Positions 8,901 through 15,614 of a DNA stretch of 39,675 bases are shown here, in pieces. The notes beneath the pieces are model-generated. The model was given only the letters and a program-made list of their open reading frames with translations. It ran no database searches and had not been told where the DNA came from. The stretch is from Megalodesulfovibrio gigas DSM 1382 = ATCC 19364. GTDB taxonomy: Bacteria > Desulfobacterota > Desulfovibrionia > Desulfovibrionales > Desulfovibrionaceae. The stretch spans positions 2,140,709 through 2,180,383 of the forward strand of contig NC_022444.1 in NCBI RefSeq assembly GCF_000468495.1. Direction: 5' to 3'. A program made the position numbers and the translations under genes. How positions within the stretch are numbered: position 1 is the first letter of the stretch; the number at the start of each line of letters is the position of its first letter.

Positions 8901-11132
8901 CTCGATTTCGTCTAGCGACATTACCGCTTCTGACAGCAGCGCGAACTCATTCTTCATTCGCTGGATGTTCGACTCAACGCTCCCCGCCGCCTTTTCCCAG
9001 CCCTGACCGAATTTCTCCAGCTGCGTTGCCAGTTTGGGGATGAAGTCTGTGGCCACCACTTCGCCGGACTTGAGCAGCTCCTTGAACTGCGCCACAGTCA
9101 CGCCCAGGGCATCCGCGCCCATCTTCATGGCGCCGGGGATGCGCTCGCCAAACTGCAGCCGGAATTCTTCCGCACTCACTGTGCCCTTGGAGAGCATCTG
9201 CCCCAGGGCCACCAACGCCCCGGATACGTCTTCGGTGCTGCCGCCCACCTTCGTGATGGCCTGCGTAGTCGCTTCAAAGATGTCCCGAATGTCCTTCGTG
9301 GACACGCCCACAAACTCTGCTGCCGCAGCGAACTTGATGTAGGCCTGCGACGTCTCCACGATGCCCTTGCCGTAGGTGTCGGCAAAGTTCGTGATGTATT
9401 GCCCTTCGGCCCCGGCCCGATCTCCGTAGACGCCCTCCAGGGTCAGCCGCAGCTTGTCCATGTCCATGGCGGCCCTGACCGACGCGGACGCCAGCTGCTG
9501 GACGCCTGCGACGGCCGTGTAAATCCCGCCGTACAATGCAATGTTGGTGAAGGCCGCGGTAAAGCCCTTCACACCACGGTCCATGGTGGACAAGGATACG
9601 CTGAACTCCTTCTCCAGTGCCTTGATTTCCCGCTTGGACAGGTCCAGGGTGCTCACCAGCCCCTGCAGGGCCTGGGCGCGGACCTTCATTTCCACGCCCT
9701 TGGATGCCTGGGACTGCAGCGCGGCAATGCGGTCCTTGGAGAGGTTGGCGGACTCGGCAAGGATGGCCAGGTTTTTCATGGCCACATCAGTAGCTGATGT
9801 TTTCGCTTGGACGTATGCAGATGGGTCTACCACCGCCGGGGCATTGACCATGCCCGTTGTCACGCCCATGCGGCGCTCCAGCTCGGCAATTTTCTGCTGG
9901 GCCAAATTTGCGTTGGTGGCGAACTCCTTCAGCGCGTCCGTTTTGAAGCGAAGTTCCGTCTGTTGGGCAGCCATGCGCTGCAACTCTTCCAGCTCGTCAG
10001 CGGACGCGCCAAGGGCCGCCCCAAACTGCCGGGCGCGCTCTCGTGCACGGTCCATGGCCGTGGTGAGGCTTGTGTCGAACGCTCGCGCGGAACGCTGCGC
10101 CGCAGAAAGGGTGCTCTCCATGCCCGCAGCGTGCAGGCCGTAGAAGTCGTCAAACCCTCCAAAGCCAGAAAGCTGCCCGGCGGTCTTGCCGCCCATGAGG
10201 GCCGGGCCGTAGGTGCCGAAATTTTGCGTCGTCGGAGACGCCGTCGTGGCCAACCCTGCCTTAGCGCGCATGGATTCCAGCTCGGCAGCCGTCAGGTTCG
10301 CGGCCTTGCCGATATTCTCTATGGACTGCTCCAGGGCCGTTTTTTTGGCCACGGCCTGCATGGCTGTTTCGAGCTTGACCACCTCGGCTTCCGCCAGCCC
10401 CAGCGTGGCGGCCAGCTGCGCCAACTCCATCTTCTGCGCGGCAGTAGCAGAACCGGAAATGCCAAACACGCCTTGCAACCCTTCCATTTGACGGGAAAGG
10501 TACAGGATTTTCGCGGCGCTGGCGTCTGCAGCTCCGGCAACATCTGCCAGTGCTTTTTGCGCAAGGTCTGTTTTGATTCTCACTTCGCCAGCAGACTGCA
10601 GCTTTTGCAACGTCTCTTGCGAAAGCGTTGCCTGTCCAGCCATGGCCGCAAGCGCCGTGGACACCTGCGCCATGGCAGCCTTGACCTGCTGCCCAAACAC
10701 GGTGGCCCCGTTGGCTGCGCCGCTGAAGCTGGATGCAAACTTCTGCGCTTCCAGGTCGCTCAGGTTGAGGGACTTCTTCAGCCCATTGAGCGCATCTTCA
10801 GCCGCCTTCATCCGCCGCGTGTCCAACATGCGATTCTGAAGTTCCGCCCACTTGTCGGCGGTGGTGCCGACGCGGTGTTGCAGGTCGCCAAGCTCGACAT
10901 TCATCGCCTTCACGCCCTGGATCGTGGCGCGGGAGGTGTTCGTCAAGGACGACATGTAGCCAGTGAGCCGCCGATACCCCTCCTCAATCTGCTTGGGCGT
11001 CAGCGCATTGTTCATGTCGTCAGACATCTTGCTGGACGACTCTTTTACCATGCGCTGCATGGTGGAAAGATCGGCCCGCAGCTGATCGGTATCGCCCTTG
11101 ACCGCGATGTAAATGCCGCCCGGCACCTTCAT
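5934..11132 (-). CDS. Tail tape measure protein with embedded NlpC/P60 domain
   Basis: At 1732 residues this is the longest gene in the window. It sets tail length and passes through the tail during DNA ejection. The N-terminal ~500 residues are alanine-rich coiled coil. The conserved tape measure domain spans about residues 520-715 (F-T-N-I-A-L-Y-G-G-I-Y-T-A-V; S-A-E-E-F-R-L-Q-F-G-E-R-I-P-G-A). Residues about 985-1150 form an NlpC/P60 peptidase: K-P-Y-D-W-G-G-T-S, D-C-S-G-L-V-E-W-G-Y (catalytic Cys about 1003) and I-D-H-I-A-M-A-V-W-D (catalytic His about 1093). Further coiled coil follows, then a glycine-rich C-terminus with hydrophobic stretches and a final R-Y-G-R-R-F. The ATG follows the gp10-like stop directly (TAAATG) with GAGAGGTG 6 bases upstream. 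The peptidase insert suggests murein digestion during injection. Confidence 0.93.
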   Translation of the reverse strand: MKVPGGIYIAVKGDTDQLRADLSTMQRMVKESSSKMSDDMNNALTPKQIEEGYRRLTGYMSSLTNTSRATIQGVKAMNVELGDLQHRVGTTADKWAELQNRMLDTRRMKAAEDALNGLKKSLNLSDLEAQKFASSFSGAANGATVFGQQVKAAMAQVSTALAAMAGQATLSQETLQKLQSAGEVRIKTDLAQKALADVAGAADASAAKILYLSRQMEGLQGVFGISGSATAAQKMELAQLAATLGLAEAEVVKLETAMQAVAKKTALEQSIENIGKAANLTAAELESMRAKAGLATTASPTTQNFGTYGPALMGGKTAGQLSGFGGFDDFYGLHAAGMESTLSAAQRSARAFDTSLTTAMDRARERARQFGAALGASADELEELQRMAAQQTELRFKTDALKEFATNANLAQQKIAELERRMGVTTGMVNAPAVVDPSAYVQAKTSATDVAMKNLAILAESANLSKDRIAALQSQASKGVEMKVRAQALQGLVSTLDLSKREIKALEKEFSVSLSTMDRGVKGFTAAFTNIALYGGIYTAVAGVQQLASASVRAAMDMDKLRLTLEGVYGDRAGAEGQYITNFADTYGKGIVETSQAYIKFAAAAEFVGVSTKDIRDIFEATTQAITKVGGSTEDVSGALVALGQMLSKGTVSAEEFRLQFGERIPGAMKMGADALGVTVAQFKELLKSGEVVATDFIPKLATQLEKFGQGWEKAAGSVESNIQRMKNEFALLSEAVMSLDEIESLLSGLTEGLAGIRKVAELHSAMEMLRAAVDDGRMSLKEFSDAGGSAFMSLSSMANVPGFGLIGSSLATLAADADKANAALSRLADEDKKRVDGLVKEYKVLAESHRYIKEHAEAFADASATAKTFADEIDRVLVDLTKLTSKEYVISLRTEFESPFAASLRDLNMTEADLQGMQDTFSRASSRPLTADSKYVLDQRNAMAKSDRETWLKDQYGMGDKGKIDGEVLVGSAVKTLSSSIQSALGKPYDWGGTSMATGFDCSGLVEWGYTGLANSLGNELESFGVKPEEFKKLFAGATSDKIFTNVKEFVGKSYESRAEDFNAAWIKAGTILATDNGKRNYDKGRYGGIDHIAMAVWDEVEQKLKVVEAVGGNIDKVISTDASAWLARQKKKGTGIYAVNPMEKLGMSGESIADYQRFADEARSIQEKLTADNIRLTQGDFAARRREVDDYVAKVRESDGYIMASAEKRQQIEADLATYKAAMLAEITKDEQESAQQTIEAQRRVSEETARLMESLGMSTGNMDLQREGLLAQIQAEAKATEEALKRANLPAEELARLLAELDSATAIKSRDAKMSTSKDFSEWWDLANEGPTSYIDRKRRDEEKQVWSGVADHYIETTQLMSGAREAFYDAVIAKAQASGDAELAVIAQVARESAALERLQTIQKTGTPGEAFLARLSEGLEEFKSEATKAREGAVAFADGLLELKSSAASALGQVAGDWVYGFLTGTATVEDAWAGMLDNMARAFSDWVAKLTTDWTNDILDAGMSFLKGGLGSLLGGGFDSSSIWAGVEGGSFSTAGILASAKGNVFNAPGLSAYSNKIVTKPTLFAFAQGLMGEAGAEAIVPMVGSGVRAVLPGGKEGRVDLTRTASGHLGVQLPAWLGGVYPFAMGGVPGAFGVPGGATAALAPLPALQPVQAGARVAGGDGVAAPVQMTVNIQEAPGTTTRAEQSADGKTLNIIVEAVTQKILADGGRGTGMVAALDARYGRRF

Positions 11133-11600
11133 TTACGCACCTCTCAGCTTGTTGCCGATTGACTTGGCGAACGCCTCAGCAGCCTGCCCCATCACTTCTT
11201 CCCGCGAGGACCGCAGGTAGGAGTGCGCCTTCACGTGGCCAATAACCTGCCCGTACGTGGGCAAAAACTTGCGACCCTCCACCAGCGCGTGGCCAAACTC
11301 CACCAAATGGGCATGAGGGGCAGCGGAATAGACAATTGCTCCACCATCGGGGAATTTTGACTTTTTGTGCTTGATGGACTGCCGCAGCATGGTCCCGCTC
11401 TTGTGGTGCTTCTTGCTGTATACGTTCTCACGTTCCGTGTTCTTGTAGTCCCGGAATGCCGTACTGGCCTTGGCGCTGGCCTTGATGGCCACCGCAATCT
11501 CCATGGCCGCATCGTCGATGGCGACATTCACAAGCCGCAGAAGCTCCACGCTGAACGATGGCGGGATCCTGACTTCCACTTCAGCCTTGAGCTTTCCCAC
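11133..11600 (-). CDS. HK97 gp10-like protein (tail/head-tail joining)
   Basis: 155 residues from a GTG at 11600, preferred because AGGAG lies 7 bases upstream; longer in-frame starts lie inside the chaperone ORF. The N-terminus V-G-K-L-K-A-E-V-E-V-R-I-P is followed by an alpha-helical segment, then the diagnostic core A-P-H-A-H-L-V-E-F-G-H with downstream K-F-L-P-T-Y and a helical C-terminus. This is the HK97 gp10-like family, usually encoded beside the head-tail adaptor and tail completion genes. Here it lies between the tail assembly chaperones and the tape measure gene, an atypical position. It overlaps the chaperone ORF by 20 bases. Confidence 0.75.
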   Translation of the reverse strand: MGKLKAEVEVRIPPSFSVELLRLVNVAIDDAAMEIAVAIKASAKASTAFRDYKNTERENVYSKKHHKSGTMLRQSIKHKKSKFPDGGAIVYSAAPHAHLVEFGHALVEGRKFLPTYGQVIGHVKAHSYLRSSREEVMGQAAEAFAKSIGNKLRGA

Positions 11601-11952
11601 GGTTGCGCTCCTGCTCCTGCTTCTCGCGTCCGACCACAATGGCCGTCTGCGCCATCAGCTGCACCTCTTCCATCAGCTCAAGGTGGGCAGATTCTTCAAT
11701 GTGCAGCATGTCCAGCACGCACTTGACTGCCAGCAGGTTGATATCCACCGCGCCCCCCATGCCCATGATCAGCTGCCCGCTGCACCGCCGGTACACGTCC
11801 ACGGCCAGGGTATTTTCTGGGAGCACATCCGGCCGGCACTTCCAACACGGCGGACCATCCTTCTTGCGCTCCACGTCCTCCGGTGTGTCCCATCGGCTTG
11901 GCGCGAAGGCGGCCCGGCACGTGTCGCAATCGGTGCGGTTGTCCTGGGCCAT
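11581..11952 (-). CDS. Tail assembly chaperone, second ORF (gpT-like, DUF1799-like), expressed by -1 frameshift
   Basis: Open frame of 123 residues from its first ATG, but more likely translated as the C-terminal part of a -1 frameshift fusion with the upstream chaperone ORF. The junction reads through L-E-E-L-A-R-W into M-A-Q-D. Two Cys pairs (C-D-T-C and C-W-K-C, residues about 9-12 and 36-39) could bind zinc. The middle L-P-E-N-T-L-A-V-D-V-Y...M-G-G-A-V-D-I-N-L-L-A-V-K-C-V-L resembles the DUF1799 family, normally encoded just before tape measure genes. The C-terminus is glutamate/glutamine-rich. A weak SD (GAGGAG) 10-11 bases before 11952 leaves independent initiation possible. In lambda the equivalent product (gpGT) recruits tail tube protein to the tape measure. 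Confidence 0.7.
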   Translation of the reverse strand: MAQDNRTDCDTCRAAFAPSRWDTPEDVERKKDGPPCWKCRPDVLPENTLAVDVYRRCSGQLIMGMGGAVDINLLAVKCVLDMLHIEESAHLELMEEVQLMAQTAIVVGREKQEQERNRGKAQG

Positions 11953-11969
11953 CCATCGCGCCAGCTCCT

Positions 11970-12371
11970 CTAGTTTTTTCTCGCGTCTTCCCTGGCAACC
12001 TTCCGCGCCTCGTCCATTTCCCGATGGCAGCCGGAGATGAACGCAAGCACGCTCATGTCGCCGTCATCACCGGCAACGACGGCGTGGCGGGCGAACAGGG
12101 CTTTGTTCTTGTCGGTACAGGGCAGCTCGTTGCCGTCTTCGCCGTAGACGCCCTTCCAGCCCTTGATGCTTTTGATCGCCAGCGCATACCGGGCATCCCC
12201 GGCATGGGGCTCCACCACCACCTTGGAATCGCCCTTGGAGAACTGCCAGGACGAGGACACGCCCAACCCCTCGCGCTCGTCCGGCGGGAGGTGATGCAGT
12301 GTCAGCACGCCGCCATCGGGGTCGTTGGGAATGGGAAAGTCCTGCACAAGGATCTTGGTCTTGATGCGCAT
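11970..12371 (-). CDS. Tail assembly chaperone, first ORF (gpG-like)
   Basis: 133 residues starting M-R-I-K-T-K-I-L-V-Q-D-F, with V-L-T-L-H-H-L-P-P-D-E-R near residue 25, a mixed central part and an acidic/basic helical end. The position between tail tube and tape measure genes, and the frameshift signal at its 3' end, identify it as the lambda gpG equivalent; sequence similarity alone would be weak. The stop TAG (11970-11972) lies immediately after A AAA AAC. Without a shift the product is this short chaperone; with a -1 shift it becomes a 263-residue fusion. The family coats the tape measure protein before tube polymerisation and is absent from mature virions. Confidence 0.78.
   Translation of the reverse strand: MRIKTKILVQDFPIPNDPDGGVLTLHHLPPDEREGLGVSSSWQFSKGDSKVVVEPHAGDARYALAIKSIKGWKGVYGEDGNELPCTDKNKALFARHAVVAGDDGDMSVLAFISGCHREMDEARKVAREDARKN
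11973..11979 (-). promoter_or_regulatory. Programmed -1 ribosomal frameshift site (A AAA AAC)
   Basis: On the minus strand the end of the gpG-like gene reads GCG AGA AAA AAC TAG. The heptamer A AAA AAC is in the correct phase for -1 slippage. After the shift, reading continues CTA GAG GAG CTG GCG CGA TGG ATG GCC CAG, in frame with the downstream ORF. The adjacent GAGGAG could act as the internal SD stimulator known from bacterial frameshift sites. This matches the conserved G/GT arrangement of siphovirus tail chaperones. Confidence 0.85.
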
Positions 12372-12440
12372 TGTCCGTTGTCCTTTTGAATGGGTTGGCC
12401 AAGGGAACCAGGGGCAACACCGTAGTTCCCTTGACGCGGA

Positions 12441-13154
12441 TTAGAAGCGGCCGCCGTGCAGGGTGATGGCATCGCCAGCCACTTCGCCGGTGATCGCATT
12501 GCCCGCGTGGTCCGCCGTGCCCTCAAGGGTCAGCGTCCCGGCAGCCACGGTCTTGATGAGGTACTGGCCATCGTCGGCAGTGCTGCCTTCGATGATCAGC
12601 GTCTGCCCGGCCTCGAAGCCGGCGGTCACAAAGCCGCTGGCGGAATCGGTGATGGTCGCATCGCCAGCGCCGCCGGAAACAATGGCGATGGTGGAGGCGG
12701 TCAGGTGCGTCATGAAGTACGCGCCGTCGCCGTTGCAGAGCAGTTCCACGGTGATAGGGAAAAGGCCGTTTTTATTGGCTTCCCCGGGGGAGACGTTGGA
12801 GACCTGGAAGCCGGACGTGGCGTCTTTCGCCAGGTCGCAGGTGTAGAAGTCCAGCAGGTTCAAATAAGCCCGAACATCCGTCAGCTTGGAGTTGGCCTTG
12901 AGTGCCGCGCGAAGCACGCCCTGGCCAAACGTGTCCCCGGCCATCATGTAGCCGGAAAACTGCATGGAGCCGTATTTGCCTTCGCCGTTGAATTGCACGC
13001 CGAAGTCACGCCGGAACTCCGACGCCTCAATGGGCGTCCGGCTGGTATCCGGCAGTTTCATGGAGTTCAGGCCCTTGACCACCGCCTGATTGGCGGTGCC
13101 GTACCCAACAACAAGCGCAGCATCGGCTGCAGGCAGAAAGTTCGCAGTAGCCAT
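12441..13154 (-). CDS. Major tail tube protein
   Basis: 237 residues from ATG 13154; a GTG nine bases earlier is in frame, but GAGGTG lies 8 bases from the ATG. The protein is beta-rich with few charged helices: F-G-V-Q-F-N-G-E-G-K-Y-G-S-M-Q-F-S-G-Y-M fits the tube-forming beta-barrel family. The last ~80 residues (I-A-I-V-S-G-G-A-G-D-A-T-I-T-D to G-D-A-I-T-L-H-G-G-R-F) form an appended beta domain that could decorate the outer tube surface. Its position before the chaperone pair and after tail completion supports the call. It polymerises as stacked rings around the tape measure protein. Confidence 0.8.
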   Translation of the reverse strand: MATANFLPAADAALVVGYGTANQAVVKGLNSMKLPDTSRTPIEASEFRRDFGVQFNGEGKYGSMQFSGYMMAGDTFGQGVLRAALKANSKLTDVRAYLNLLDFYTCDLAKDATSGFQVSNVSPGEANKNGLFPITVELLCNGDGAYFMTHLTASTIAIVSGGAGDATITDSASGFVTAGFEAGQTLIIEGSTADDGQYLIKTVAAGTLTLEGTADHAGNAITGEVAGDAITLHGGRF

Positions 13155-13172
13155 TCTTGACACCTCGATAGG

Positions 13173-13604
13173 TTATGAAAGTTGCTCCACCATACCCAAC
13201 AGCTCGACGGCCCCGGAGAACAACCCGGACTCGTCGCGCATGGTTTCCACGATATCCACACGCTGCAACGTGAAGGCCGCAATGCCCGTGGCAGACAAGG
13301 TTGCGCCTTCAAAGAGGTCGCAGACATTGCCCACCAGTTGCTCCACATCGCCGGCCTTGGCGGCGAACGCGGAGAACAACACCCCGGCCCACTGCATCCG
13401 CTCCGTGAACGTGTCTGCCGGGGCGATGACGCGGAAGGAAAACACCACAAACGGCGTGGCCCACTGCTGCCAAGGGTGCAGGTACGCCAGCCTGCCGGAG
13501 GTGGCGACGTACAGCGGGCTGGTCGCGTTGGCGTTGAAGTGCGCCATAATGGCCGCACGAATGGCCGCGCGGGGATCGCCCTTGACCGCAAGCCGCCCGC
13601 TCAC
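13173..13604 (-). CDS. Tail completion/terminator protein (DUF3168-like)
   Basis: 143 residues from a GTG at 13604 that overlaps the head-tail adaptor stop (GTGA) and has GGAGG just upstream; the longer in-frame start at 13643 lies inside the adaptor gene. The layout is alpha/beta: D-P-R-A-A-I-R-A-A-I-M-A-H-F, S-P-L-Y-V-A, W-A-T-P-F-V-V-F-S-F, V-Q-L-V-G-N-V-C-D-L-F-E, and a C-terminal V-D-I-V-E-T-M-R-D. This is the pattern of short tail terminator proteins, which cap the growing tube. The call rests on pattern and on position between adaptor and tube genes. Confidence 0.65.
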   Translation of the reverse strand: MSGRLAVKGDPRAAIRAAIMAHFNANATSPLYVATSGRLAYLHPWQQWATPFVVFSFRVIAPADTFTERMQWAGVLFSAFAAKAGDVEQLVGNVCDLFEGATLSATGIAAFTLQRVDIVETMRDESGLFSGAVELLGMVEQLS

Positions 13605-13930
13605 ATGCCCTCCCGGCCCACCACTTCCATGGCATCCAGCCACCAGAAGTCAGGTTCCGTGTCGTCAATGTGCGAAATGTTCAGCACCCGGCTGCCCCAG
13701 AGTATGCGGTGCTTGATGGTCAACCCGGCGAAGGGCCGAATCTTGATCTTGTGCGTCACGTAGCCCTGATTCTCCATGGCCAGCCGGGATTCCTGCCCGC
13801 GCACGTCGTCAATGTCCGCCCACGCCAGCCCGACGTCTGCCCAAGCCGCGCCCCATTCCCCGCCCGCGTCCTGCGTCGGGGTGTTGGCCTGCACCATCAC
13901 GGGGTGCCTGAGTTGGCCGGCGCGCAACAT
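13601..13930 (-). CDS. Head-tail adaptor (SPP1 gp16/HK97-type stopper)
   Basis: 109 residues: M-L-R-A-G-Q-L-R-H-P-V-M-V-Q-A-N-T-P-T-Q-D-A-G-G-E-W opens exactly like the head-tail joining family ('G-x-L-R-x-x-I-x-I-Q', then 'D-x-x-G-x-x-x-x-x-W'). The second half has H-K-I-K-I-R-P-F-A-G-L-T-I-K-H-R-I-L-W-G-S-R-V-L-N-I, the usual beta-barrel core. It plugs the connector and docks the finished tail. Both ends overlap their neighbours by ATGA/GTGA. Confidence 0.85.
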   Translation of the reverse strand: MLRAGQLRHPVMVQANTPTQDAGGEWGAAWADVGLAWADIDDVRGQESRLAMENQGYVTHKIKIRPFAGLTIKHRILWGSRVLNISHIDDTEPDFWWLDAMEVVGREGM

Positions 13931-14157
13931 CAGGCCACCACGCCATTGCTGTTGGAATTGCCGGCCCGGTCGCGGGGATCAGGCGCAACCATGGTCAAGT
14001 TCAGGGGGGCGCAGACTTCGTTGTCCTCATCCATCAGAAGGTCATAGCCAACCCGGACCTTGCCGCGGTCGTGGTCCATCTTGATGGAGATGTTCACGGC
14101 GTCGTCAGGCAGGCCCAAGAGTTCCATCACGGCGTCGATCTTCTCAGCGGTGGTCAT
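13930..14157 (-). CDS. Small phage protein of unknown function (head-tail region)
   Basis: 75 residues from ATG 14157, which overlaps the gp6-like stop (ATGA) and has GGAGG 6 bases upstream. Two parts are visible: a helical N-terminus with T-A-E-K-I-D-A-V-M-E-L-L-G-L-P and a beta-like stretch V-N-I-S-I-K-M-D-H-D-R-G-K-V-R-V-G-Y-D. No family recognised. The tight coupling on both sides and the normal GC-rich codon use make it a real gene. An assembly or connector-accessory role is only inferred from position. Confidence 0.6.
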   Translation of the reverse strand: MTTAEKIDAVMELLGLPDDAVNISIKMDHDRGKVRVGYDLLMDEDNEVCAPLNLTMVAPDPRDRAGNSNSNGVVA

Positions 14158-14783
14158 CACATCCCTCCCGGCACAATCCAGGGGTCAAGGAGCCCGTCCA
14201 CGTAGGACCTGGGCAGTTCCACGAAGCTCTGCGACCGGCTTTCCATGGCGAGGCTCTCCCGCTGGGCGTAGAGGTCTGCCACGCGAATCTTCAGCCACGC
14301 CACGATGCCGGGGGGCAGCACGGCCACCTCCGGCGATTCCGTCTGCGGAAAGCCACAGACATAGGTGATGCTCACGGCGCCGGGCCGAATCACTGTTTGC
14401 GGCCAAGCCTCACCGCGATACAGCCGCGCCGGCATGGTGCCGCTGGAGTTGTCCACGACGTAGTCCACGCCTTCGACCATGGTCTGCGTCTCACCCGCAG
14501 CATCCACATAGACGACGCTTTCCACCCTCTGGAGGGGCGGAAAGGGCAGCTCAACATAGGCCGTCCAGGCCAGCCGGGAAGGCCAGGCGTCCAGCGTCAA
14601 CACCCGCGTGGCCTGGAGCCACTGCCGGTTGGTCAGGTGCTCGCCGTAGGATACCGCCGCGGCCAGAGCCGCCAGGATCAGCTCGTCCTCGGCATCATGC
14701 GTCACACGCAGGTGGGCCTTGAGCGCGTCCAGGGGCAGGGCCTGGGCCGTGGGGGCGATGGTGATGCGAGATCGATGCGTCAT
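14157..14783 (-). CDS. gp6-like head-tail connector protein
   Basis: 208 residues. The N-terminus L-P-L-D-A-L-K-A-H-L-R-V-T-H-D-A-E-D-E-L-I-L-A-A-L-A-A-A is the standard opening of the HK97 gp6-like connector family ('L-x-x-L-K-x-x-L-R-V-x-x-x-x-D-D-x-x-I'), followed by A-V-S-Y-G-E-H-L-T-N-R-Q-W. The central part is an inserted beta region (P-F-P-P-L-Q-R-V-E-S-V-V-Y-V-D) as in long versions of the family. The C-terminal helix V-A-W-L-K-I-R-V-A-D-L-Y-A-Q-R-E-S completes it. It forms the ring under the portal. Confident from sequence and position. Confidence 0.88.
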   Translation of the reverse strand: MTHRSRITIAPTAQALPLDALKAHLRVTHDAEDELILAALAAAVSYGEHLTNRQWLQATRVLTLDAWPSRLAWTAYVELPFPPLQRVESVVYVDAAGETQTMVEGVDYVVDNSSGTMPARLYRGEAWPQTVIRPGAVSITYVCGFPQTESPEVAVLPPGIVAWLKIRVADLYAQRESLAMESRSQSFVELPRSYVDGLLDPWIVPGGM

Positions 14784-14864
14784 GATGCACCCCGGCAGGG
14801 CGGTTTCAGGGTTTCGACTTCTGCAAGAGCCGGGAGCGTTCCCGACTCCTCAGAAACCAAAACA

Positions 14865-15110
14865 CTACTTTTTGACGGCGGCCTTGCCCTTTGCGAGGGT
14901 GGCCGCCGGAGTGGTCGCCGAAGTCCCAGTGGATACAACCGCAGGCTCCTCCACGACTTCCTCCACGACGTCTTCCACGGCCACCGCCCGCCCCCGTGAA
15001 ATGAAGTGCCGGGCGCCGTCTTCGCTCAGGTCGTAAATCTGACCCGCCTTGAACTGCCGGCCTTCACGGTCCTTCACCACGTAGTCTTCGATGAACCTGA
15101 CCCTGGCCAT
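14865..15110 (-). CDS. Small head-region phage protein
   Basis: 81 residues. The first 40 (R-V-R-F-I-E-D-Y-V-V-K-D-R-E-G-R-Q-F-K-A-G-Q-I-Y-D-L-S) look like a small beta fold ending at H-F-I-S-R-G-R-A-V, similar to short proteins found between capsid and connector genes. The C-terminal half is low complexity, with V-V-E-E-V-V-E-E encoded by near-repeated trinucleotide blocks, then an A/T-rich tail ending K-K. It ends about 80 bases before the connector gene start, one of the few real gaps in the operon. Confidence 0.6.
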   Translation of the reverse strand: MARVRFIEDYVVKDREGRQFKAGQIYDLSEDGARHFISRGRAVAVEDVVEEVVEEPAVVSTGTSATTPAATLAKGKAAVKK

Positions 15111-15112
15111 GG

Positions 15113-15541
15113 CTAGGCCACCGTCACAGAGGCCAGGCCCGAGGCGGGGCCATGCTTGGTGCGGCCCAGGACCACAGCCGCAACGGGGCCGCCCGTGGCA
15201 TCGGCGTGGGCCACCCCCACCTTCACGTGGGCCTTGGCATGGCCGGCCAGGTCGTTGTTGTTCAGGACCAGCACCACCTGGGTATTGTCGTTGGAGCCGG
15301 CCGCCGCGGTGACGGTCTTCAGGGCCGTGGCGGCGTTGCTCCCGTTGGCGTCGCAGGGCACCAGGGAGACCACCACGTCCGCGGCGGCCATGTCGCCCAG
15401 GGTCACAATGGCCATGAGGTCGGTGACGTCTGCCATATCCACCACATCGGAGAACACGGTGCCTGCGGCGGTGTTCACCGTGGCGGGGTCAATGGTGGCC
15501 AGCACGCCCAGGTTCTCGGCAAGATTCGCATTGTGCAGCAT
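15113..15541 (-). CDS. Putative capsid-associated (decoration-type) protein
   Basis: 142 residues from ATG 15541, chosen because AGGAG lies 7 bases upstream; the frame stays open further, but only through the capsid gene end. The composition is alanine/valine/aspartate-rich with alternating beta-like segments (V-V-D-M-A-D-V-T-D-L-M-A-I-V-T-L-G; V-V-V-S-L-V-P-C-D-A-N-G). It contains V-V-L-V-L-N-N-N-D-L and ends in V-A-A-V-V-L-G-R-T-K-H-G-P. Small beta proteins right after the major capsid gene are often decoration proteins, but no family was recognised with certainty. Confidence 0.55.
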   Translation of the reverse strand: MLHNANLAENLGVLATIDPATVNTAAGTVFSDVVDMADVTDLMAIVTLGDMAAADVVVSLVPCDANGSNAATALKTVTAAAGSNDNTQVVLVLNNNDLAGHAKAHVKVGVAHADATGGPVAAVVLGRTKHGPASGLASVTVA

Positions 15542-15571
15542 GACTCTTCTCCTTCTGCTCTCCATCAGGAG

Positions 15572-15601
15572 CGCCCCGGCCCACTGGAAGCGGCCGGGGC
15601 G
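15572..15601. terminator. GC-rich hairpin after the major capsid gene
   Basis: A perfect 10-bp stem (CGCCCCGGCC / GGCCGGGGCG) with a 10-base loop lies 14 bases beyond the capsid stop and 31 bases before the next start. No U-tract follows on the minus strand, so it is more likely a partial terminator or an RNA-stabilising element that keeps capsid mRNA abundant than a full stop. Confidence 0.55.
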
Positions 15602-15614
15602 TTTCCGTGTGGGA

